Source: Membranipora membranacea
Lineage: Eukaryota; Bryozoa; Gymnolaemata; Cheilostomatida; Membraniporidae
Direction of reading: 5' to 3'
Assembly: GCA_914767715.1 (NCBI GenBank)
Contig: OU612069.1
Coordinates: 28,827,387-28,891,386 of the forward strand
Length of the DNA stretch: 64,000 bases
Shown: positions 43,630 through 54,420 of the stretch, one piece after another
Layout of the letters: every line of letters starts with the position of its first letter
How positions within the stretch are numbered: the first letter of the stretch is position 1
Translations under genes and position numbers: made by a program
Notes under the pieces: model-generated
Seen by the model: the letters and a program-made list of their open reading frames with translations, nothing else
The model's database searches: none
What the model was told of the DNA's origin: nothing

Positions 43630-44964
43630 ATGCCCCGCTCAAGACCCAGAACCACAGATCGTGCCAGTTTTACAGACGATGAGCTCAACGTGGCATTGGA
43701 AGCAGTAAGGAAGGGCATGACCATCTACGCAGCTAGCAAGGAATTCGGCATCAGTGGCCACACCTTGATGAGATATCAGAAACTAGGTCAGGAAAAGTTC
43801 CTGAAAAAGAAGACAGGAAAGGCTATATTTACCCCAGGACAAGAAAGGCTACTAACCAAACACATCATTGACAGTTACAAAATATTTCATGACCTCAGTC
43901 TAATGAAAACTCGTGAACTTGCTTATGAATATGCAAAATCTGTTAATATGGTAGTGCCAGATAGCTGGAAGACGAATAAAGCTGCAGGGGAGGACTGGTG
44001 CCTTGGATTTAGGAAAAGGAATAAAGGGTTGTCATTGCGCTCACCTGAGACAACAAGCATGGCACGCTAGAAGGCGTTTACTAGGGATAACGTGGAAATG
44101 TTCTTCAAAATATACCAAGCTGCACTGAAAAAGGATGGTTTTCCTCCTGACCGGATTTTTAATCTTGACGAGGCAGGCATCACCACTGTGCAAAACCCTG
44201 CAAGAGTTCTGGGGCCTAAGGGTAAAAAGCAAGTTGGGGCCATTACTACTTCTGCCGAATGTGGCTTACTGGTTACAATGTGCAATGTCATAGGTGCATC
44301 GGGTCAAGCACTTCCACCCGTTTTTATTTTCCCTAGGGTAAATTTCAAGGAATATATGCTGAAAGGAGCCCCGGTGGGTTCTCTCGGTCTCGCAGCTAAG
44401 TCAGGATGGATGAACACGGAACTGTTTCCTATAGCCCTTACACACTACATGAAATATATGAACGTCAGCAAAACCAACAAAGCACTTCTGACTATGGACA
44501 ACCATAGCAGCCATGTGTCACTGGAAGTAAAGAATTTAGCTAGGGATAACGGTCTCACCATCATCACCTTTCCCCCTCACTGTTCCCATCGGATGCAGCC
44601 ATTAGATGTCTCAGTGTACGGGCCATTTAAAAGTTACTACAATAATGCAGCAACTAACTGGATGAACTCCCATATCGGACGCACAGTTTCCATATACGAG
44701 TTGGCAGAGCTGGCAGGTGAAGCCTTTGAGAGGTACATGACCATTCCCAACATCACCAGTGGATTCAAGTCTACTGGAATATATCCTTACAAAAATGATA
44801 TTTTCACTGATGATGTTTTCATGCCCGCTGAACATCTCACTGGGGAAAGAGAAGAGGCTACTGCTGCGGATGATCAACCGAACCAAAGTCCTTCGGCTAC
44901 CAAAAAGAGGCCCTTCTACATCTGGCACAGGACGGCGATAAAAGAGTGCCGTGAATCTAACTAA
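43630..44964 (+). pseudogene. Pogo-type transposase, nearly intact
   Basis: ATG at 43630. The N-terminal DNA-binding part has ALEAVRKGMTIYAASKEFGI and SGHTLMRY (helix-turn-helix), and a second DNA-binding region with GKAIFTPGQERLLTKHIIDS and GEDWCLGFRKRNKGLSLRSP. A single stop (44068-44070) interrupts; the same frame continues to 44964. The DDE core is complete: RIFNLDEAGI (first D), NKALLTMDNHSSHVSLEV (second D), and HCSHRMQPLDVSVYGPFKSY (third D), a DD~30D spacing typical of pogo/Tigger. The acidic C-terminus shifts frame near 44900 into KTPTPNKTTDVTDVIP and PAPKRRRS. One stop only, so the copy is young or recently constrained. Target TA and terminal repeats were not found. Confidence 0.92.
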
Positions 44965-45169
44965 AACGCCGACACCTAATAAAACCACAGACGTGACTGA
45001 TGTGATACCGATTACAAACCAAATTGACCACCCTGCGCCCAAGAGACGCAGATCTGGTGCATTGTTGGTGGGGCTCCGGACAGTGACAGCACAGAGCGCG
45101 AACGATGGATGGAAGGTCATCATTCCAATACCTTGTTTGTATTTACTCAAATCTGAGACTTAATTGACA

Positions 45170-45322
45170 TTGATATCCAGCAGCTGATCAATCTCAATGA
45201 GAACTGCATCATTCTTGTAGGACGCTTGCGAGAAGCAGCACTAGGTCAAAGCGATGAAGACTCTTGCTTCTGCTCGGACAAGACTGTGTGGCAGCGGAGG
45301 TTCAGTACCACCGATCATGTAT
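45170..45322 (+). other. Coding-like link between pogo ORF and next frame
   Basis: IDIQQLINLNENCIILVGRL and REAALGQSDEDSCFCSDKTV are open here. The family is not recognised; probably part of the frame that follows. Confidence 0.25.
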
Positions 45323-46002
45323 GTGATGGCTTACGATGCTATGAAAAAGAAATACGTAATTGACCTACGAGGCCTATTATATGAAGTGAAATCATATTTT
45401 TTGGATGGTTGTTGAGTTCCATTTGTCACCAATAATGTATGCGGGAGACCAGCCAAATATAATGTTACAATTAAAGACATACAATTTTATGCATATTGTA
45501 GAGCTGATGAGGCTGACATAGAAACAGATGAATACTGGGCAACGTTTTGCAGCACTGTTGTGGAAGACCAGTTACTTGTAGGCACAAACTTTAGAATCAA
45601 CGAGCTCTTGCAACAATACAGAAATATAGCCAAAAACCCAAACGGGCACAGGTAACATATTCGTTGCATGAAAAGCCGAATGTTGTCCAATGTCTGGTTT
45701 TTTGTCGCACTTCGCCACTTGTCAGTCATTGAGTGTAGTAAGAATTATCATTTGATGAAACTATTCAACATGACGATTTCATTTATTGGTTGAGATATCG
45801 CCTCAAGCGTGACTATGGAGACTCTATTCAAATACACAAGAGCCTGAGCGGCAAAGTCAGTGACCTGGTGACAAGGACTGAATCAGAGCTATCTAGTCTG
45901 ATAACAGATGATCAGCTGTGTGGATGTGTCACATGTGAAAACAGAAAAGCGACAGAGGATCAACCTACTGATGGGGAAGAGTCTGATGAGCAGGATGATT
46001 AA
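45323..46002 (+). pseudogene. Uncharacterised transposon-like protein
   Basis: Frame one (45323-45657, one stop near 45412) reads VMAYDAMKKKYVIDLRGLLY, then after the stop VPFVTNNVCGRPAKYNVTIK, QFYAYCRADEADIETDEYWA and VVEDQLLVGTNFRINELLQQ. Frame two (about 45755-46002) reads HDDFIYWLRYRLKRDYGDSI, QIHKSLSGKVSDLVTR and ends SDEQDD. A segment 'VV-x-x-x-L-L-V-G/L-x-x-x-x-I-N-x-L-x-x-x-Y-x-x-x-x-x-x-x-G', followed by 'R-[LR]-x-x-x-[YF]-G-x-x-I-x-[IF]-H-K', occurs in many unnamed invertebrate proteins that behave like mobile elements. I see no catalytic motif. It starts soon after the pogo gene on the same strand. Confidence 0.45.
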
Positions 46003-46456
46003 CATAATGGTACGTACATTGTATGTCAGGTAAATACACGTAATTAACTTTGTGCATGTTAAGGCAGTCACAATGCCTTCCTCCTGAATAATACAGATAT
46101 AATTAAACAATTGCGGAATGTTGTGACTTGGTATCCTAGTGTTTATATAATTATCATATTGCATTGCAGCTGACGAATGGTACCACAAAAGATACACTAC
46201 TGCCCAAAGAGAACAGACAGAGATCTATACTTCAAACTGAAATAACATCATTTAACCATTTGAAACAATTATATGTTAACCTTATAGACAGTGGTATAAT
46301 AAACATACATTTGTTTCCTTACTATTTAACCGCTTCCTTTTGATCTTCAACTGCCAACTAGCGTGGTTATTTAGAAGTAGCTGCCAATGTTGGAATTCGC
46401 AGAGTGATTAGCTCAGACTTAGATCCAAGAGTCAAACATTGTTGGTCTGATATTGC
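46003..46456. other. No gene recognised
   Basis: AT-rich spacer between the unnamed ORF and the hairpin array. Confidence 0.4.
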
Positions 46457-47065
46457 TTCGGTAGCACCCAGGTTGTTTGTCGGGTTGTGTAAAGTGGTAG
46501 ACCACTACCATAATTTTCATAGCGTGAAAATGTACATGCGTGTAAATTTTCAGTGTATGATTTTCAAATTTGAACAAAATAAGTCCAAGTTTTCGGCCTA
46601 ATCAAGTTTCGGCAGCACCCCGCTGCCGAACATCGGATTTAAGAATGGTAGAACCCTGCCATATTTTCAACAACGTGAAAGTGTACCAGTGTGTGAATGT
46701 TCATACTTGAAGTCGAAATTTTCATTGTCTGAGTGTCAGATTTGAAAATGTCCATCGTTTTTGGCCGCAATCAATCTTCGGCAGCACCGCTGCTGAGAGT
46801 CTGGTTTTAAGCATGGTAGACTTCCACCATATTTTTCAGAGTGTGAAAGTGTACCAGTGAGTAAATTTTCATCCTGGAAGTCTGTATTTTGTTGTTTGAG
46901 TGTCAAATTTGCTGAAGTCATTGTTTTTGGTTTTTATAGAGCTTCGGCAGCACCCCGCTGCCGAACGACCCAAGTTAAGCATGGTAGACCCCCGCCATAT
47001 TTTTTGCGCGTGAAAGTGTAACTGTGTGTGAATTTTCATCCTGTAAGTCAAAATTTTCAGGTTGT
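46457..47065. repeat. Four-unit tandem array with conserved hairpin
   Basis: Units begin at 46457, 46608, 46777 and 46943 (151-169 bases each). Each opens with TTCGGCAGC-type sequence; in units two and four the 9-base arms TTCGGCAGC and GCTGCCGAA enclose ACCCC (46608-46630, 46943-46965). Downstream each unit has GGTAGA...C[CT][AG]CCAT (a second possible stem), GTGAAAGTGTACCAGTGTG and TTTTCATCCTGGAAGTC-like blocks. Units are diverged but the hairpin and the GGTAGA stem are better kept than the AT-rich rest. No frame is shared. It may be a satellite, structured-RNA array or transposon subterminal repeat. Confidence 0.8.
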
Positions 47066-47286
47066 CAAAAAAAATGAAGAGATAGATCACTCTAGCCACC
47101 AGCCTATTAGTCTGAGCAGAGAATGAGAGCTGCAGTGGATCACGTAAATCTAGAAGCCGATAACCTATAAAAAGCATCAACAAAGCCTTTACAAAACCTC
47201 TGAGGGGATTGGAGCCTACAGGCATACACCGAAATTATTCAGATATATTATCCCGGACATAACTGTATTCAGATATTACCAACAAT

Positions 47287-47641
47287 ATGGATTCAAATCA
47301 ACATTTATCTCAACAACCTGGACCTTCGGGTTTACAGCTGACTTCCGCCGAGAGACCAGTTATACAAGATCTAAAAAACATGTTTAAAGATGAGATGAGG
47401 AGTGAGATCTTGTGTCTGCGTATAATGGTTAGTCAGCAGAAGGATGGAAAGCAAAATAGAAGACCTGGAACAAAATTCTGTTATGTGCAAATGCAGCGGC
47501 TTTCAAGATACCATAACACAAATGAAATCACAACTATCAAGGATAGAAGATAAAATCGCTGGTAATGCAAAAAAAGCTACCAATGCTATATCAGTTCCAA
47601 ACAATCATCCTAGTATAAACACTCAATCTACAAGTGCCTAG
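47287..47641 (+). pseudogene. Coiled-coil ORF1/Gag-like fragment
   Basis: ATG 47287 gives MDSNQHLSQQPGPSGLQLTS, then VIQDLKNMFKDEMRSEI. After a frameshift near 47440 the text continues MESKIEDLEQNSVMCKCSGF, QDTITQMKSQLSRIEDKIAG. Heptad-like spacing of I/L/M and a polar Ser/Pro/Asn tail (VPNNHPSINTQSTSA) resemble LINE ORF1 or Gag coiled-coil proteins, which trimerise and bind element RNA. No zinc finger or RRM is seen. No partner ORF2 is nearby. Confidence 0.45.
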
Positions 47642-48048
47642 GTTGGAAAGCGACAGGTCATAGTTAGAGATATGAAGTTGATACTCCAAAGAAGAGAAAC
47701 TCAGGTATAAATACATGGTAGTAGTAATTGACCAATCACATCATATGATATCAGGCAGTGTTGAGACCTGGATGGGGTTAACACTCAGGTGGCTGAACAG
47801 TAATATTCATTGCTAAACAGGCTGAAGGGGATGGTGTCTTACATGACAGAAGAGAATATCCTGACTCACATTAACATATTCTCAGAATACAGGAATATTG
47901 TACAGGGGTGCACAACATCGGAGCTCAGCGAGGGAGAAGCAGCCACCATCTCCCAATGGAGGGGTTTGGCGACATTCTGCTACCAGTCATCTCACTTAGA
48001 AACCAGGGGAATTAAACATTGTTTGCATTAAAATATGCTATTAGACTC

Positions 48049-48281
48049 AATAGGTAACTTTGCGCCCTTGGTATCTATATTAAATAATCATTATTATAAT
48101 CATTTTCATGGGGAAATCCAACTGAATCCAACTTGAATTCAAGTTGTCTCCCTATTACCAATGGGGATATCATTCTAAGTTTCATGTCAATATCATTGAA
48201 AAACCGTATACCTAATCATAAAATCTATTCAGTTGGATTTCCCCATGAAAATGATTATAATTAATGATGAAGTTACCTATT
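48049..48281. mobile_element. Small palindromic (MITE-like) element
   Basis: Outer ends AATAGGTAACTT (48049) and AAGTTACCTATT (48270-48281) are perfect inverses. Inside, TAATCATTTTCATGGGGAAA and TCCAACTGAAT at about 48095-48127 are inverted at 48227-48258. The left arm has an extra ~25 bases. A central 18-base palindrome, CAACTTGAATTCAAGTTG, lies at 48129-48146. A flanking duplication is not clear (TTAGACTC versus AGGACTC). Confidence 0.75.
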
Positions 48282-48389
48282 AGGACTCTTTTATTGGAAA
48301 TTACACTGGCATGGCTGTATTATTTTGAGTTACATTCAGATATAAGGCATCGGTGGAATGGATAATCTCACCAAGATGGTAATCCTGAC

Positions 48390-48782
48390 CATCCAGGTGC
48401 GACTGTTAGGAACAATACAACAATAGAGGACATGGAGTCAGCAATCTTGGATATTAACCATCGCAGAGCTGGTAACCACACAGGATGCCCAGACTTGTGT
48501 GCTTCACACAGAGGTGACATGGAGAAAGCTAATAAACAGCGACTACCACCCTTTGTGTGCAGCGCTATCAAGCTTGTATTTTATTGGTTGAGCAGTTGAG
48601 AGCTACTAGCTAAATTTGTACATGGATACACTCAAAATGCCAATGAGAGCTTCCACCACATTGTTTGGAATAAGGTTCATAAGTCTAAGTTCTGGTGTGC
48701 CACCATACAATTACATTCAAGGAGGACCAGATTGGTACGCATGATGTTTTTGTGGGGGATAACTTTAATAGACGACAAATGA
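48390..48782 (+). pseudogene. Mutator-like transposase C-terminal fragment
   Basis: One phase of 130 codons, broken only by a TGA at 48597-48599, reads HPGATVRNNTTIEDMESAIL, CPDLCASHRGDMEKANKQRL, PPFVCSAIKLVFYWLSS and then, after the stop, ELLAKFVHGYTQNANESFHH, IVWNKVHKSKFW. The block C-[LV]-x-G-x-TQN-x-NE-[SA]-x-x-x-x-[IVL]-W-x-[RK]-x-x-K-x-x-F is the hallmark of the C-terminal part of the Mutator-like transposase domain seen in many invertebrate and plant-unrelated animal elements. Catalytic acids lie further N-terminal and are absent. Confidence 0.65.
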
Positions 48783-48814
48783 AGAGTACCAAAGGCTGAC
48801 AAATCATGACGTGA

Positions 48815-49045
48815 TCCGATTCAGAAACCCTGAGAAGAACAGCTAGGATAACATCAGACACACAAGTTATGAATATTTGGTAGATGAAAAACTTTAAAAC
48901 ACTGGCCAGGTTGCTCAGTATATCTATATCTAAGCCTTCATTCTGAAAAAAAAGTAATTGGCGGGCTAGAGGGAAAGCATAATAGGTGAGAGGCGTCTCA
49001 GCTGTGAGAACTTGATACCATAGCTTTTAATGAAAAAAAAAAACA
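48815..49045. repeat. Dispersed repeat, second copy (see 39895-40215)
   Basis: Carries the same ordered blocks as 39895-40215 and ends in ATGAAAAAAAAAAA. It lies next to transposon sequence in both places. Confidence 0.5.
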
Positions 49046-50170
49046 TTCAATCGTACTCTTTTTTATCAGGAAGGAAGAAGATTTGTATACTTGTATCTCA
49101 TAGTCTTAGCAATGATATTTGATCTCATATACACCCAAAAATTGATAATCATGTCTCGCAAGTGCTATGTAAAAAAATGGAGAGAACTTCAACGGCCCAA
49201 TGCACCCACACAAGCAAGAGCTGGGAGAACAAACAGCCACCAGCCATCTAGCAGTCACTACCGAGGGGCAGAGCTGTCCCCACCTTAACTCACACCGGTG
49301 AAGGTGAAAAAGACTCCTCACTGTTGTCCGACAGCGTAACCGCATGTTACCTCAGGAACCTCAGGCACGGCAAAATTAAAGAGACAAGATCATCCAACTT
49401 CTGACTAAGAATCACACTGTGGAGCAGAATGTACGGAGGGAGGCCGCTGAAGCAGCGTGCAAAAAAAATCATGTCAAAAAAATCAAGATGGCTAAAAAAT
49501 TAGAATAAGAGCAGCATTTCAACAGCGCTCAAGACCATAGAAAAGAAGTAAATCTAAACCAGAGAACAGGAGGTACTTAAATTTCCCCAACTTTAAAAGT
49601 ACAGTGAGCCCCACTCATTTCTGCAGGAAATGAAGCAGAGGAAATTTTGAGATAAAAAAAAGTACACACAAGTACTGGAAAAGGCCCTTCTAAACCACCG
49701 AGGACAAAGAAACGCATGGAGAAAAAAACTACTTTTGGACGCACACACACATAGTGTTATTTAATAGCTATAGATAGATGATCCACCAAAAAGTAATATC
49801 AGTGTCTCTCAAGCTGTGAAATGCCCATACCATACTATGCCATTGATTCACATGTAGGCCTATGTAATACTAGTATACCCTTAATGGCCCCACTTCTTGT
49901 ATATTTTTTATTTGAATAACCCAAAAAACTTTATCATGTTGTTTTAGATAAGATGTGTGTGGCCGATGATATGGCCAATGCCAATTCAGGAGGCTGTCAG
50001 TGAAAAGACTGTGACGACCATACAGCGACATCCGCTGACGAGGCTCAGGGAGATGAAGAGGCCAGCTATGGGAAAAGAGTATCTCAAATGCCCGATAAGT
50101 ATTCAAGCTATCTGTGTGGTGAATCTATAAAAAGTCAGGTCACATTTCCAAGTCGGATCGTTCAATTAAA
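49046..50170. other. No gene recognised
   Basis: Lysine- and arginine-rich short frames in purine-rich DNA (49280-49700) without a recognisable domain. Confidence 0.4.
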
Positions 50171-50419
50171 GCCTCTGCTTTCAGCTTCTACAGACTCCCA
50201 GAAAATACCACCCAGCTGAGAAGATAGATACATTCCATTGGGCGACAGTCTAAGAATAAAAATAATAGTTTTTTTTAAACAAGACAGTAGGTCAGGGCAC
50301 ACAGGGTTTGCTCAGCCCATTTTGTTGGCATATCTAAAATCGAAGAGCAGTCTATACCGTCATTGTCTTCATTGAAGCAACATAGACCCACTCCCAACCA
50401 TATCCAATACATCGACTAG
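50171..50419 (+). pseudogene. THAP-like zinc-finger domain (decayed)
   Basis: One phase reads ASAFSFYRLPENTTQLRR, a stop (50225), IHSIGRQSKNKN, two more stops, then VRAHRVCSAHFVGISKIEEQ and SIPSLSSLKQ. F-x-x-[FY]-R-[LF]-P followed by R-x-CS-x-HF and a P-SL[FS] end is the order of the C2CH THAP domain (AVPTF-type box replaced by IPSL). The N-terminal C-x2-4-C pair lies upstream in lost frame. THAP domains bind transposon ends in P and Kolobok elements or serve in host regulators. It is 760 bases upstream of the MADF element's left end. Confidence 0.5.
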
Positions 50420-51178
50420 AGCTGCGAAACTCATCTCACTCAGTAAGCCAATTGCAGCTCAGAAACAAGGAAAAAAGTCATCAAAAAACTTCAAGCTAGT
50501 GGAATCACAGTACCACATGTAGGAGCACAGGTGGAGGTTTGAGCCAGAAAACTGGCAATCATGCAAAGAGATACTTACAGTGTGATAGGAGATCATTGAA
50601 ATTCCTACAGTGCAGTGCTACGAGAAACGCCAACTTAAAGAACACTCAAAGAGAGATCTTTCAAAGGATTGATGTGCCTAAGGCCGCCAAGAATGTTTGA
50701 TTTCAATAAATCAAAATACAAAATGCAATCTTAATATAGATTTTGCTAAACTTTTTCAAGTTGTCCTCTCTTGCATAATTTGTTTAATGTTTGTGATTGT
50801 GGTGACATACCTGGGATCCTAAAATGTAACATTATGGGCGGGTGGGCACATTTAGTTTAGACTCACAGACTAGATGCCATCACTCGGCTCTGCAAAATCA
50901 CAACACTCATGACAAAGGTTGTAAAACTCAAACTGTGAACAAGCTAGATTTTTCAAGCTGACTTTGTTTTTGTTACTGATTTGACTGTGGTATGGAAGTC
51001 ACATGGACAGATAGAAATTGTGTAACACTTCTTATTATTGCTTTCAATTTATTGACCTATTATTATTTATTGTTGATATGATTACTACTACTCTACTGTC
51101 CACTGTTTACTCTCACTCAACTCTCTCTCTCTCTGTCTGAATGAAAATATCTTTAGCCCATGGACATTATGGAGACAC

Positions 51179-51194
51179 TTAAGCTGCGTTTACA
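51179..51194. repeat. Left terminus of a MADF-bearing DNA transposon
   Basis: TTAAGCTGCGTTTACA, exact inverse of 5077-5092. The MADF gene begins 362 bases inside. Subterminal sequence contains CAGTCTTAA- and GTCTTAAG-like short repeats (51198-51370). The right end was not found. Confidence 0.6.
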
Positions 51195-51555
51195 TTAGGC
51201 TGTCTTTTGGCCCGGTCTTGAGTCTGACCGACAAATTACTAAGACGGAGGCTGAGACTGTGTAGTGTGAATAACAAAAACGGTTGACTGACCTTGTCTGA
51301 TCGGCTTTTAAGACGGTGTCTGGCAATTCGAGCAGTGCTCTTTTGCAGTCTCAAGACTTCCAGTCTTAACACAAATTCCTAATTTAGCGATCACAATACT
51401 GCCCTTTGTTCTATCACTCACATTTAATCAATCATTAATCATCATTTAATCAATTTATCTAGGCAATTTATAAACTACTACCAAAAACACTCCTACCAAT
51501 TTGTACTACTACAGTTTTAAATATTGTATTGTGTTGTATCTTGTGAAGCATAGTG

Positions 51556-52102
51556 ATGGCTGACATTTACAAGATAGTTGAAAAAAAACTGGTGAAAAAT
51601 CTGGTGAAAGAAATCAACAATGATGACTTTATTCATCACTTGCAAGGTCACCAGCATATCTGGAATCATACCCTATCAAAGGCGCATGAGAAATCTGCCA
51701 ACGAGTATGTTGCACTAGCAACTGCTCTCAACACCACTAGTAAGTATTTAGTCTTATTACATCACATTTTACTTTCATGCCATGTTGGTCCTGTTACGCA
51801 CTCAGGTCGTTTCCAGTTGATTTTGGTACCTGATGCAGGCGCACATTAGCACATACATTTATGTTGTAGTTCAGCTAGCCAAAGCCAAGTATGCTGGCCT
51901 CAGGACCTACTGGGTCAAACAATACAAGATGGTTGTGAAGAGCACAACATCTGGGAGCGGAGCCAATGAAGTGTTTGAGCCAACGTGGGTTTACTATGAG
52001 GACCTCATGTTCCTGAAGCCGACAGTGGTGGTAAATCCAACCGAGTCATCTGTTGAGCGCCCTCTGCAACAAGAGAGTCAATCCGTCTGTTATATAATGT
52101 AA
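51556..52102 (+). CDS. MADF-domain protein (two exons), likely Harbinger partner
   Basis: Exon 1 runs from ATG 51556 to 51739 (donor GTAAGT): MADIYKIVEKKLVKNLVKEI, DDFIHHLQGHQHIWNHTLSK, NEYVALATALN. Exon 2 starts at 51870 after TTGTAG; the phase joins as ATT, giving QLAKAKYAGLRTYWVKQYKM, TTSGSGANEVFEPTWVYYED and LMFLKP. This is a complete MADF domain: helix 1 with L-x-x-H-x-x-[IL]W, then K-x-K-[WY]-x-x-LR, then S-GSGA-x-[ED]-V-[YF]-x-x-x-W-x-YY-[ED]-x-[LM]-x-FL. MADF proteins bind DNA; Harbinger elements use one to bring the transposase to the nucleus. No stop or frameshift breaks the domain. The stop at 52102 may not be the natural C-terminus. Confidence 0.75.
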
Positions 52103-53320
52103 CTAGGCCTACGTACTTTTGGTAACTACGTAACTGCGGCGCATACCAAGAAAGTAATGTCAACCGGTAAGTTTTGGTGCGAAACATGTCGCTCTTTTCT
52201 CATAGAAATGTGGCCTAATGATGTTACATGCAGTGATGGCCACAGGGAGATAGCTATCATCGACAGATATCGCGATAGATATTCTATTTTCAATCAAAAT
52301 ATTGTGATATTTTCGAGAGTTTCGATATTTTGTAAAAAAAACTTTGACCAAACCAGCTATGTTGCAGATTTATAACTTTGAACAGTGTTTTATCCTCTAC
52401 CTGAGGTTGGATAAACACTTAGGTATTCATTAGGGGATAGATCTGAGTCAATTTGTTTTGTTGCGTTGAATTAACTGGTTTCAAGTAGAGTCTCCAACAG
52501 AGAACTGTTGACATATTCGGACTGACTTCCCACATATTCATAAATTTGGCTTGGCCTACGATAATCAGTTCAGGGATAATGATAAGTCAGTGCAAATTGT
52601 TCCCACTCACAAAAGGATTCAGGTACTCATTTATAATATGTCCTACTGTTTTGTTTGTAGTACACAACAACAAAGAAGTAGTCAGTTTACACCTTCAACG
52701 AGGAAGAGGATTGTATCGGCAGCTCAGATAGAGGCTTCTGAAGGGTATTTTATGTATGGCGAAAATAATACATTTTATCCAACTATCTTTCTCTCAGACG
52801 GTAACTATAATGATCCCACTGATAGTGTTAGTTCATCAGTCACATATTTGTGCAACCACAATTATAGTTGGATACTATATTCTCAATCAATGTAGGATGG
52901 TTGAAAAGAGAATTTACCTGGTCCCCTTATTAGAGACATTCTTAATATGGAGACCAGTTAATTTAATAACTGATTGATAAGTAGGCATATACCAGAGAGA
53001 GCACTGTAGCCTACTATTGTACTATGTCTATGACCCAATAAACATTCATTCAACAGTATAATTGTTTATGCTCTAGATTCCATACCATGTTTGATTGTTG
53101 TGACAAGAGTTATGCTGTGAGGTAATAGGCGGACAACATAATATCAACACAAACGTGTTTTGCAATGCTAAGAAAGATTCATAGGGTTATAGGGTAAATT
53201 AGACATATCTAAAGATGTTCAGATCACACACTGTCAAGGAAATCTTGAGGACATTATATTTTATGCTAGTAATATCAGACACAAGTTCATAGTTGTGTGA
53301 TTATTTATGGTTTCAGTATT

Positions 53321-53554
53321 GGCAGGGCATCCACCAAAGATGCAGCAACTCAGACTGAGACCACTGTTACAGAGACATCTGTGTCTAGTGACTCCTCACC
53401 AGGTCCCGTGAGTCGGCCATCTCAGGTTTATACCCGCATCAGCCAGACTACCAGACCTGATGACACAGAACAGCAACCACGCCACTCAGAATATATAGAG
53501 CCACAGCGCACCTACCAAGAAACATCGTCATCTTCATCATCCGATCTGGTATGA
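53321..53554 (+). CDS. Possible further exon of the MADF gene
   Basis: After a TTTCAG acceptor the frame IGRASTKDAATQTETTVTET, SVSSDSSPGPVSRPSQVY, TTRPDDTEQQPRHSEYIEPQ and ETSSSSSSDLV is open for about 78 codons. It is Ser/Thr/Pro-rich and disordered, as between the MADF and C-terminal parts of such proteins. Linkage to the MADF exons is by position only. Confidence 0.35.
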   Translation, partial: GRASTKDAATQTETTVTETSVSSDSSPGPVSRPSQVYTRISQTTRPDDTEQQPRHSEYIEPQRTYQETSSSSSSDLV

Positions 53555-54203
53555 TAATGAATTTTGCTTTACTACCTTTCAACTGATGGGAATTTGTAGC
53601 ATTAGTCACCCTGTAATCTAGCGCGGCGTTACATATCAGCATGAACCTAGAAAGCAGCATGTAACTCAAAAGCTTATGCATAGATTAATTTCTTTCCTAC
53701 CACCACATGCCACTAGTTCACATGCAGTTGAATGCTGGAAACCCAGTAAAATATCAATGACACGCAACATCGTACAATTTGCCATAAATCGTGATATCAC
53801 AGTCAAGGCAACATTGCATATTGTAAATTGTCGATTTTCGATACTTTTAGGCTCCGATAATAAACCGATTTTCGATATTGGGTTACAAAGCTTCAATACT
53901 TCCAATATATACCTTCTGATACAGGTTATTTTGACCATGATGCTGCTAAGTAGTGTGATGATGGTAGTTTTCGATACCGATTTTGACAAAATAGCCTAAA
54001 TATCTAACATACCTAAGAGGTACCGATACCGATACTAACTATGTTGGCCCAGCACTAATATACGCGATTTTAATTGTTTGTTTTTTTAGTTTCAACATCA
54101 ATGCTCCGCTGTCTCCCTCTGTCAGCTTCCTGTTACTCCGAATGAATGTTTTTTTTAAATCCTTGCAGTCATTGATTGTTATGTATGTACTATTAGCCGA
54201 ACA

Positions 54204-54374
54204 GCTTGTGATTTTTGAAGGATTTGAGTCCAGTACTCACATCAAGCAGTGATTTTGGATCAGCTCTCAGTGAGTCTGAATGGGAGATGGAGAGTGAGGA
54301 CGAAAAGGCGTATGCAACACCACAGCGGAATTATTCAGCAACAAGAAGTTATCGGTCTCTCGAGCGGAAATGAA
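54204..54374 (+). CDS. Possible terminal exon, acidic
   Basis: The frame FLKDLSPVLTSSSDFGSALS, ESEWEMESEDEKAYATPQRN, YSATRSYRSLERK and stop is compact, with an acidic then basic end. It lies on the same strand as the MADF exons. It may be the 3' end of that gene; no splice acceptor is certain (TTTCAACATC region or GAGTCCAG). Confidence 0.3.
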
Positions 54375-54420
54375 ATTGCTTTCTAGAAATGTACATGACA
54401 TTGCTGCCTACGTACTCTAG

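Noticed and set aside
52233-54056. hAT-like termini (CAGTGATGGCCA at 52233; TTGGCCCAGCACTA ending 54056) with TATCGATA-rich subterminal DNA, possibly one element spanning the MADF gene's 3' part.
   Set aside because: The terminal repeats match only partly and the flanking 8-mers (GTTACATG versus ATATACGC) differ, so they are more likely ends of two separate elements; no element was called.
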